From: Ariolimax columbianus
Lineage: Eukaryota > Mollusca > Gastropoda > Stylommatophora > Arionidae
NCBI GenBank assembly: GCA_036924085.1
Contig: JAVGWX010000011.1
Coordinates: forward strand, 29,896,317 to 29,960,316
Length of the DNA: 64,000 bases
Direction: 5' to 3'
The position numbers and the translations under genes are program-made. Shown here piece after piece: positions 25,401 to 37,400 of the stretch (within the stretch, counting starts at the first letter, position 1; every line of letters starts with the position of its first letter). Under the pieces are notes generated by a model that worked only from the letters and a program-made list of their open reading frames with translations, searched no databases and had not been told where the DNA came from.

Positions 25401-28400
25401 AATGGAGAACAAACAGTTGGTTGAATTGTGCTGCATGACAATGCGCCAGCAAATCGATCCCTATTGGTGAAGCAGTACCTTGCAAAGTACAATGTGATTA
25501 CCTTGGAACATCCTCCATATTCTCTCGACCTAGCACCATCTTATTTTTTTCTTGTCCCCCCGCCCCCCCACTGAAATTGGCACTGAAAGGTCAAGGATTC
25601 TCAGGACGTTATCATCAATGTGACAAGACAGCTGAGAGAGGTGTCAAAGATTGGGTTCCACGAATGTTTCCAGCTGCTGTATGCACATTAGCAAAAGTAT
25701 GTAGTTGCCAAATGGAACTGCTTTGAAGGAAATGTAGTGTAAATAATTCTATTGTAACTTATTTCTATATAATCCACTAATTCCGGGAACTGTCAAAAGC
25801 TACCTCGTATATAAAACAGCAAGAGACAGAAACTACAACTGCCTGTTATTTTCATACAAAGCTATTTAACATATGAAAGTCTCATGTGTGAGTGCTTTGT
25901 GATTACACCTCCTTGTTTTATCTCAACAGGTGTCTGATTGGTGGGAAGAGTATGTCTATCTTAGAGGCCGATCACCTATCATGGTCAACAGTAACTATTA
26001 TGGACTGGTCAGTTAGGTTTTTGTACATTACTGTTTCCTTATTACCTGGGCTACCTAACTTTGTTTTCTACGTTTAAAAAAAAATTGCATAATAACTTGC
26101 ATTGTTTTGTTTGTTGTTTACCATGTTGAACTGACAAAATAGAGAATTCAACAAGTGTTATTTAATGCCCACAAAGAGTTAATTTCCTTTTTTGTGTGCC
26201 CTGAAAATGGCGTTGAGAGGCAGGTTGTAGTAGCTTTCGTCACATCCCAAGCTTGTTTGATGGTGGACTGCGGTCCTCCTGGCAGTTCTTGGCTTCATCT
26301 GCCTGACACTCAGTACTATGGGAATCACGTTGATCCACATCTCATCAGCCAGACTCCCTTGTAAACAGCCTTTTTCCAGGGAACACTACATGGAAGAGAG
26401 ATACTGGTCTTGGTCAGTATGTTGTGCCTGACTGGACTAGCTCCCCATTCAAAAAGTGCAAACACTACAGAACTTTCAGTGCAGCTACTCTACTAGTTCA
26501 ACTATTATAATTGTTTTTTCTTCATATATTTTGTTTCTTCTGAGATCATTGCTCATTTAGACTAGGACTGGATTCTTCAATAAATTGTCTTTTTCAGTAT
26601 CTCATTACTGCTGTAGTTTAAAATATTTCAGTTTATTTTCAAAGAAATTTAATAGTTTGACTTTGATAATTTTTAGATTTCAAGTTGTTCGCTCACAGTT
26701 CAGTTCAATTCAAGTTCAGTGAACAAATTGAAGTTTGGTACAATGTGCTTAAGTTTTTCCCTGCCCATCTTTTGATGTTATTCTTCCACTTATAGCGATG
26801 TTTAGTCTTTTGATGTGATTAAAATACCTGTATGATGCTGATTTTGTTCATCATTTCTCATTGTTACTCTAATTTCACCAAGACGTCCTTATTTGTATCT
26901 TTTCTTTCCACAAGATACATTCTATTCTTCTGTATATCTATATTTCAACCCTCACAGCTTACTTTTTAAATAGAGCAAATGAAGTTCCATCATTCAATAT
27001 GTTTTATAGTAACATGTTTTCAATAAGAATCTATCAGTTTGTCTTGTTGATCAATTCTGCTGTTGACTGTCTCGCATGTTCCAATGTTAAACGATCTGGC
27101 ATTTTCCTTCTTTGTCATCTTCTATATCTTTGTCTAGTTATTTTCGTCTGTTTTTACGGTATACTCCAGTCTTGTTCTTCTCATAACATGTCATGTCAAT
27201 AATGTTTTATTATGAGATTTGAAAAATGTTGCCTTTAAAAATGGCTTTCCACTAGCACATCGTTGTTAGTCTTAATACCATATCTCTATGACTTTCATTG
27301 TTCCTGTTTGTTTGGTCCATGATTTACAGGATTGATTTTATTATAAAACCAAATTACTCTCTATCCGAGGGAGGATGACTAACGTCTGGTCAGGCACAAC
27401 ATACTGATCAGACATGTTAGTCAGGGTCAGGCAAAATAAACTGGCCAAGTCCCTCACCTCGGCTTCTTCGTAGTCCTCCCTGGAAACGGGCTGTTTTCAC
27501 GGCAGCCTGGCTAACAGGGTGAGGGATTGACGTGATCCCCGCAGTAGTGAACAACACACAATGAAGCCAAGCATAGCACAACCGCCTGGGGGACCCTGGT
27601 CCACCTTCATCAGCACTCTTGGGATGTGAGGAAAGCTACTGCAACCCGCCTCATAACGTCCTTTTCAGGACGCACAAAAGAGTAACCCACTTATTGTGGG
27701 CATATGCAAACAACCACCATTGAGTATCTTTAAAACAGTACTATTTGTCACCATATTTTAAAACAGTTCTATTTGTGAACAAATTTTAAAACAGTACTAT
27801 TTGAACAAATTTTAAAACAGTACTATTGGTCACAAAATTTATCCATTTAACTTTTTCTAGATTTCTTTCAAACAATAATACAAAATGACTTCTGCAGGAT
27901 GCTCCATTGGCATGCAGCACTACAGTCCAAGCAGCTCGTGCAGCAAATATTCTCTATGCCGTTCTTATGTACAGAAGAGAGTTAGCCAGAGAGGAGCTTC
28001 AACCAGTAAGTATTTGTAATCTATTAATAGCCTTGTCAATCCCAATTCACAGATATGAAAATATCCGTCACACAAAAAAAAAAGAATACTTAGAAAGATG
28101 ATATAAAATACATTTCTATAAAATGAAAAAAGTGGACTCAAAAAGAATGTTACTTTTATTTAAATATAGTTTTGGGCAGAACTCACAACTTTCCTGTATG
28201 ATCTATTATAACTCCTAGGTATCTTTCCTTTTTTATTTTCCTAATATTGTTCTCTCCCATCCTATAATTATATTCATTATTGGATCTTCCCATGTGGAGG
28301 ACTGTATATTTTTCTAAATTAAACTCCATCTGCCAGCTCTTATTATTATTACTGTGCCACAGTGCAATAAAACAGTTTGTAGTATCATTTGATAAGGATA

Positions 28401-31400
28401 TCCGAAATATGTAATCGTAATCAGTATGCCTCATATTGCATTTACATTTGTTTTCCTTAATTCAAATAATTTGTTGCAAAACCCTGCAGTCTCCTATCAA
28501 TTGTTCCAGGTCCTCCATCCAATTGCCAATTGTTTCTTGTATGAAAATATTTATCTGCTACTTTTAATTTACAGATCCTGATTAACAAAGTTGTCCCATT
28601 GTGCTCTGCGCAGTATGAGCTACAGTTCAATACAACCCGCATTCCTGGAATTGAGACAGGTGCTGGTCACATGTTTGACTACTTTAAGAAATGTCTAATT
28701 TTAATTGTTACATCAAAACAAATTTATAGCTTCAATGTATGGCTTAGATTGGCACATTTATAGCATCAATGTATGGCTTAGATTGGCACATTTATAGCAT
28801 CAATGTATGGATTAGATTGGCACATTTATAGCATCAATGTATGGATTAGATTGGCATATTTATAGCATCAATGTATGGCTTAGATTGGCATATTTATAGC
28901 ATCAATGTATGGCTTAGATTGGCACATTTATAGCATCAATGTATGGATTAGATTGACACATTTATAGCAGCAATGTATGGCTTAGATTGGCATATTTATA
29001 GCATCAATGTATGGCTTAGATTGGCACATTTATAGAATCAATGTATGGCTAAGATTGGCATATTTATAGCATCAATGTATGGCTTAGATTGGCACATTTA
29101 TAGAATCAATGTATGGCTTAGATTGGCACATTTATAGAATCAATGTAGGGCTTAGATTGGCACATTTATAGAATCAATGTATGGCTTAGATTGGCACATT
29201 TATAGAATCAATGTATGGCTTAGATTGGCACATTATGAACACTGAAATAGTGAACTTCACATTTTTGCTTCATGTTTTGTCGTTTGATTACATCGGAAAT
29301 AGTGAATTATTGCAGATTATTGCAAGTGATGGTAGATGTGAGAGGAAAGTTATGAAGAGTATAGAATGGACAAAAGTGCTATTTGATGAGGAATATGTTG
29401 GCATCCAGGCAAATTATCAATACATTAAAAATGAGGCTCATCGGATGTTACATGTTTTCAACATTATTATACACATGGACAATGATCAAACTTGGAAAAA
29501 ACAAAATAGGAAAAAAGGGTCAACTCATCTGTTTCAGGTAGGAGACGGTCGCTTAGACAGAAAGCGTCTCCTACCTGAAACAGATGAGTTGACCCTTTTT
29601 TTCTTATATGTTGATTTGTTAGTTCAGTGTTGTTGTCCCTGATGAAGGCCTATTGGTCGTAACGTAGGTTTTGTTTGTGTTCTCGTCTCGGTGCGGTATC
29701 TGACCATACCCATTTTTAAATTTTGATTAAGCTCAACCTTAATCGACTTTTACTAGTTTTTTTTCATGTTTTTTTCCCATTATACACATCCACAGAACCG
29801 CTGCAGCCTTGTCTTATTTTGAAAAAACAAAATAGAAGCCTCGAAATGTGGTTATACAGAAGAATGTGTTGTATGTCATGTTAAGAGATATACAAATAAC
29901 GATGTCCTGATGACAGTAGGCATGCAAAGAGAACTATTGACAGACATAAAAAATTCATCATCATGTAGCATGTCCTTTATAGAACGTCTATTTGAAAGAA
30001 ACTCTTTCTCTTGCCAAAACTCCAGCCCCCGCCAAAGTGATACCAAGGCATTCCTGGATATCTTGGTGCCATCATCTTCTCGGTCTACCCCTGCCTCTTT
30101 TGCCTGAGACCATACCTTCCATCACTGTTCTTTTAAGACCTTTGTGTCTCCTGATGTGACCAAACTATTTCAATTTTCTGGCCAAAATGGAATTGATAAA
30201 CTAGTTCTCCTATATTCAGTTCTTGCAGAATGTCTATATTTGTCTTTTTCTCCATCCATGGTATTCTGAGGATCTTTCTGCAATATTTTGACTCGAAGGA
30301 TTTGATTATTTGTCTAGAAGTTTTGGTAATCGTCCATGATTTGCAACCATATGCTGCCACAGGAAAAACACAGGCTCTCAAGACTTTCACTTTTGTCGTT
30401 TTGTTGGTGATCTGCCATAATTTCTTCAGTATGTTCAGCCTCTACATTGCCATGGCGAGTCCTCTTCTGATTTCATTTGCATGACCTGATCTATTTCCTC
30501 ACCACCTACTATAAATTGATGTTGACATCGTGTTTTTTCATGGGTCATTAACTTGGTGTTTTTAATGTTTATAAACAGGCTTTGATCTTTACTGTGTCCA
30601 TTTACGGCTGAAAGTAGCTGCTCTAGACTTTCTGTACTTCTTGATAGTATTCACTGTCTTGTCTGCCTATTGTAACTTGTGTGTGTATGTATGTAGATAT
30701 ATATATAAAGTTTTGGAGTAGCGAAAAGGTGAAACCTATAGAAAGTCAAGTTTTGGAGTAGCGAAAAGGTGAAACCTATAGAAAGTCAAGTTTTGGAGTA
30801 GCAAAAAGGTGAAACCTATAGAAAGTCAAGTTTTGGAGTAGCGAAAAGGTGAAACCTATAGAAAGTCAAGTTTTGGAGTAGCAAAAAGGTGAAACCTATA
30901 GAAAGTCAAGTTTTGGAGTAGCGAAAAGGTGAAACCTATAGAAAGTCAAGTTTTGGAGTAGCAAAAAGGTGAAACCTATAGAAAGTCAAGTTTTGGAGTA
31001 GCGAAAAGGTGAAACCTATAGAAAGTCAAGTTTTGGAGTAGCAAAAAGGTGAAACCTATAGAAAGTCAAGTTTTGGAGTAGCAAAAAGGTGAAACCTATA
31101 GAAAGTCAAGTTTTGGAGTAGCGAAAAGGTGAAACCTATAGAAAGTCAAGTTTTGGAGTAGCAAAAAGGTGAAACCTATAGAAAGTCAAGTTTTGGAGTA
31201 GCGAAAAGGTGAAACCTATAGAAAGTCAAGTTTTGGAGTAGCAAAAAGGTGAAACCTATAGAAAGTCAAGTTTTGGAGTAGCAAAAAGGTGAAACCTATA
31301 GAAAGTCAAGTTTTGGAGTAGCAAAAAGGTGAAACCTATAGAAAGTCAAGTTTTGGAGTAGCAAAAAGGTGAAACCTATAGAAAGTCAAGTTTTGGAGTA

Positions 31401-34400
31401 GCGAAAAGGTGAAACCCATAGAAAGTCAAGTTTTGGAGTAGCGAAAAGGTGAAACCTGTAGAAAGTCAAGTTTTGGAGTAGCGAAAAGGTGAAACCTATA
31501 GAAAGTCAAGTTTTGGAGTAGCAAAAAGGTGAAACCTATAGAAAGTCAAGTTTTGGAGTAGCGAAAAGGTGAAACCCATAGAAAGTCAAGTTTTGGAGTA
31601 GCGAAAAGGTGAAACCTGTAGAAAGTCAAGTTTTGGAGTAGCAAAAAGGTTAAACCTGTAGAAAGTCAAGTTTTGGAGTAGCGAAAAGGTGAAACCTATA
31701 GAAAGTCAAGTTTTGGAGTAGCAAAAAGGTGAAACCTATAGAAAGTCAAGTTTTGGAGTAGCAAAAAGGTGAAACCTATAGAAAGTCAAGTTTTGGAGTA
31801 GCGAAAAGGTGAAACCCATAGAAAGTCAAGTTTTGGAGTAGCGAAAAGGTGAAACCTGTAGAAAGTCAAGTTTTGGAGTAGCAAAAAGGTGAAACCTGTA
31901 GAAAGTCAAGTTTTGGAGTAGCAAAAAGGTTAAACCTGTAGAAAGTCAAGTTTTGGAGTAGCGAAAAGGTGAAACCTGTAGAAAGTCAAGTTTTGGAGTA
32001 GCGAAAAGGTGAAACCTGTAGAAAGTCCAGTACGGTGATGCATTCCTTCTACTCCAGCAAGTGTCATTCAGTCAATCAGCAATTTTCCTTTATGAGGCGG
32101 TCAACGACTGCAATAGATTTTGTGGTCACTACTCGGTGTGCCTGACCCAGTCATGAGCAGTCTGTCAATGAACCCGCGCCATTTTGGAACTTTCTCCTCT
32201 CCTCATACACTCGCTGGAGTGAAAGGCATGCATCACCATACTAGACCTTCATTCGCCAACAAATTTCTAGAGTTTTCACCCCTTCGATACTCAAACTGAT
32301 AATGTTGCCCCTATTTAGTGCAAGTCAGTAGTGGGGCGGCAATCTTTTAACTGTAATTATGACGTCATGTTCGTCTGCACCACGATGGTGCGTGCAAGAC
32401 ACTTTGACACCCTTTGCAACCATATTAACAAGTTACAATACACAGACATAGTTTTTTTTCTAATTCCGATCCCAATTTTAAGGTTTTCAAGTTTCCTCAT
32501 TTCATTATGATTGTGGACTTATGGGCCTACAGTGGACTTCATGATCACAATGGGCCTGCAGTGGACTTATGGGCCTATAGTGGACTTATGGGTCTACAGT
32601 GGACTTCATGATCACAATGGGCCTACAGTGGACTTATGGGCCTACAGTGGACTTATGGGCCTACAGTGGACTTATGGGCCTACAGTGGATTTATGGGCCT
32701 ACAGTGGACTTATGGGCCTACAGTGGACTTATGGGCCTACAGTGGACTTCATGATCACAATGGGCCTACAGTGGACTTCATGATCACAATGGGCCTACAG
32801 TGGACTTCATGATCACAATGGGCCTACAGTGGACTTCATGATCACAATGGGCCTACATTGGACTTCATGATCACAATGGGCTTACAGATCTCACCTGACC
32901 AATTAACCTATTAAATGCAAACAAAGAATAAATATACTTGATGCATAGTAATTTTGGGTTGCACTGAACATTTGACCTTTGTCATCAGATAAGTTGATGC
33001 ATCTGAAGGACAGCAACCACATAGTCGTCTATCACAAGGGCCGCTACTTCAAGGTCAACATTAGACACAAGCATAATTTTCTGAAGCCCTGTGAACTAGA
33101 AGCGTGAGTTACATGCATGCACATTGTTTATATATTTTTTTAGAACACTGAAGATTATAGTCAGTTACTGTGTTCTTAATTTGATTTTTGCATTCAGTGA
33201 TTCTGGCAACGTAAGATAAGAAGTTTTGAAGTGCTTTTTGGTGCTATTTTAGAATGGAAAGGGTGAGTTGGACAGACAGAAGATCCATTAACAAAGTCCT
33301 CACTGAAGCAGACGCAGAAAGATAAATATTGAAAATGATACAGAAATTGATTCAGTTTGCTAGAGCAGAATATAGGACATGAAAGTCTTCTACAGATGAT
33401 ACTAAAGTGTAAGATATAGGGGAAAATAGGAGGACTAAGACTACACCTCAGGCATGCAGGGAAATTAAAGTGCCAACCTATGCTGAAATGAAGGGAGCTG
33501 CATATAATACGGTCAAATGGAGAGAGGTGCTCAGACAACTTTACAACCTGTCTTAGAACTGATCAACCAGAGGATAGGGTCATATGGAGAGACATGCTCA
33601 GACAACCTTACAACCAGTCTTAAAACTGATCAACCAAATTATGATGATGATTATATATTAATTATAATTTTTCACCTTTTTCAATAAATTTATCATGTTC
33701 AATGTACAATAACATTATCTAGAATGCACCATTGCAAGTGTACAGAAAGTGATATGGTACAGGCTTCCTTCAAAGCACAGATGTTGCCATACTCTTTATA
33801 GAACAAAATAAAATTACTCCTTTTGATTCCACTTCAAGTACAGAGCTTCATCTATTCATCAGCCACTCTCCACTGACTCCTATTGTGGGTCAACCAAATG
33901 TTCTGCCCTCTTGTTTCACGTTTATACTTTCAAGTCTCTTTTAGCATCTCACTCTTTTCCCCTTTTCCTAATGGGTTCCATTTTAGCACATGCTTGGTTA
34001 TATTAGGCTTTTTTAAGCGGGTGTGTTATATGTATCTGCACTTTCTATGAACATTTACTAACTGTATTGTTGCCATGTTCTTTGTCTGTCTGTTATTATA
34101 ACTGATACAAAGTATGCGATGGGAGGCATAATGTGAGATAATGGAAAGAAATAGATTACTAAGTGTTCTTTTTCTTTGTTTGTGCCTTATATTGATTGTC
34201 AAAATGTTGACAATATGTTAAGGACACAAGTCTAAGCCTTTATTGTTGAATGTTGAATGTTGAGGAGGATAACTAGTTAGGGTATGAGTGTCTTTGTTGT
34301 AAAACATGTATTCAAGCTCAATAAAAATGTCAAGGTTGTTTTTCAGGGATGAAATCTCATCATTCTCCTGAAAAAGACGTATTGTTACGTTGTCGTAGTG

Positions 34401-37400
34401 AGACTGCAATATCTGCACATATTGGCCTGACACATTTGACTGGTATCAGCACAGTAAAGGGTTGAAATGAAAATCTAGCTTACACACTGAAGCAACTGCA
34501 GTGAAAACGACCTTTATTTTGCTACCCCATAAATCTACTCTTTCCCCGTTGCCTACCAAAGACATTCGAAATATGGGAAAAACATCCGAGCGATAATGTT
34601 TTTATCTTGGTTTTTTTTTTAAACAGCCAAAACATGATTATGAAATCTTTTGTTTTTGTTTGTTACAATTCATTTGTTGGCATTTTTCCAGAAATTTGTA
34701 CTGTGATGTTGGGGCGTCTACAGGCTGCGCCTTTTAGACCGACACATCCAATTTCAGGACAGCATTTTTAGTACCGAGTTTGCCTAAAATCTTCGATCTC
34801 TTAGCCAGACTGCATGGTTTCAATCTGTTTCCATGGTCACACTTGGAGGTAGAATAGGTTCTTGGTCAGCTATTGGTCACTGACCTTGATACAAGCAGCC
34901 AGCTACGAGTTGCTGCCTGAAGTAAGCACATTGGTTGGTACGTCTTTGGCCACATTTTTGTGTCATGCTACTGTATTTAAAAAAAAAATTTTTTCCTTCA
35001 AAATTCTAAATAACTTTTAATATTGAGCACAATTATTTTCCCTCTTTCTTAATTTAGAGTACTGCAGAAGATCCTCGATGATGAAAGCTCACCTGCAGAA
35101 GGTGAAGAACACCTCGCAGCTTTGACAGCAGGTGATAGAGTACCATGGGCCAAAGCTCGAAATGAGTTCTTTAGTAAAGGGAAAAACAAGGTCTCCCTAA
35201 ATATCATTGAAAAAGTAAGTTATAGCTGTATTGGATACTATGTTTATCAGTTCAGAAGTTACATCAATGAGTGCCGAGGTGACAGCGATGCAGTCTAGTT
35301 GTATCATTCTTCAGACTATGCTGCTAATAATAGGTACATCAGTTTGAGCTAGGCAAAATTTTTCTGCTCTAGACCTTCCCTAAGCTAGCTATGGATCTAT
35401 TTTGCTTTCCTGTATGAGTCTATCATGAAGTTTACACTAGTCAACAACTTACACGTGTGTCCACGGAAACGTGATATGGTTTTCCACTTGGATAAATTAG
35501 TTAATCTTAATTGTGGTGTTTTTATCTCAAAACTATGCTGGCAAAGTTATCAACTACTTCGGTTAACTTGTCGTATTTCCACAGTCCAATGCACACGGAT
35601 GGAAGCTGTGTGACCTAGGGGTGAAAGTCGCTCGGTTTTCATAATCCCAACGCACCAGATTCGATTGCCACCATGTCCAGTTTGGCGGACATTGGGTTTT
35701 TCCATCAACCGATTGCTCCTCCGTGTATGGAAAGTAATGGCAATCTACTGTACTGCACACATGCCAAGAAACGTATAATAGACAAATAGGTGGCGGTTGT
35801 AAGAAGCGATGTTCTGTAAAGGACATGCTGCTTACTTTTAGTGCACATGGACAGTACACGGCTGAATTTGGCGCCCTTCACCTTGTTTGCTGACAGTGGC
35901 AATTTTGGTATGACTAGTAAATATTCACATGGGTCAATGATGGACTCGCACATCGGTTCTATGGGTCTGTTCCAGAGTATCTGACCTCCAGTTAGCAGCT
36001 AGCAGGGACTTCATTCTATTGGGAGATGGGTGTGCCCCACCCCTCCACCTGGCTGGAAACATGACCAAGATGCATCACTCACATGCTGAGGATGGTAGTG
36101 AGATGTGATCCTCTTATGGGCTCTTAGGGTTAAAAGGATGAGACATGACAAGAGGGAAAGTTGAGATGAAACATGACAAGAGAGAAAGATGGAAGTTGAG
36201 ATGAAACATGATGGAAACAAAGAGGGAAAGATGAAACATGAGGGAAACAGAGGGAAAGATGAAACATGAGGGAAACAAACAAGGAAAGATGAAACATGAC
36301 AATAGGGAAAGTTGAGATGAAACATGACAAGAGGGAAAGTTGAGATGAAACATGACAAGAGGGAAGGTCAGGCAATAAGAAAGTGAACATACCAGCCCAC
36401 CTCACAAAATGTGAGATCTTGTACAATGAAGTCCATAACATTAAATTCCCAGTTGTCTGTCATAGAACTAGCTGTACTGTAATCTTGCTGCTCATTCAGC
36501 ATGTGCCATGTGCCAGGTAGCCAAATGTCATCTAAACTTATTTCTTTTGTCTTGGCGAACCATGTTAAACCAAGGTCTTGTTGCAGGATATCCCTCATTC
36601 TTGTTTGTGGAAGTCTAATAATGTTTGCTTAGGTGTCAAAGGCACGTTGTGTCGAACGACCACTACCATGTCCAAATGCCAAGGCTAATGGACATGCGTA
36701 GCGTGTCGACCGAAATCCCTACAGACTTCCCTAGTGGAGCCATGTACTCAGCTGCCTTGGGATGGCGGCAATGAGGAGTATGTGTTAGACCAATGTTTGT
36801 GTCAGGCTTTCTGTGTCTGTCCATGTCTGACTTTGTTTTTATTTGTGTTCCGTCCCTGAGACCTCTGCATTGTGTCCACCTCAGTGTGGCCTTTGCTGTG
36901 CTGAGAATAGGAGGTTTGGAGAATCATGTAATCTCTGGTAAAGTGAGGTGGGAGGAAGGCAGCTTCAGACCGAGCATGCAGGTCCTTGAGAAGTGATAAC
37001 CTGGAGTGAATTCTGGGTGCAGTCAAGCGGAGCGTCAAACGCCATCTTGGAGGAGTTTCCCATGATTTAAGTAAGGAATGTAATGCAGCATAGCAAACAG
37101 GATAACCGATCAAAAGCACATAATTTCCACAGAATAAAGTCCTTTATACCACCTGGTGAAGGATTTGTGAATTAATGCGAACAGAAACTAGCAAACATCA
37201 GAAAACGACAAACAGCGGAGCGAGTCGAGAGTGTAGCCATTCAGGCCCGGCCATCTTACTTTTACATGGACATCTGGTTGATGTTTAAGGGTGTCAGCCA
37301 CCATGATATCACTCTACGCACTGATCTATTGTTGGGCAAGCATACCACATGGCCAGCTCACCTATATTTTCTTAACACTGCTGTTTCTACAATGTCATTG

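Noticed and set aside
30707..32027. CRISPR array
   Set aside because: Units are contiguous and nearly identical over all 40 bp, with no variable spacers; the same holds for the arrays at 17240, 20178 and 46310. The gene structure is eukaryotic.
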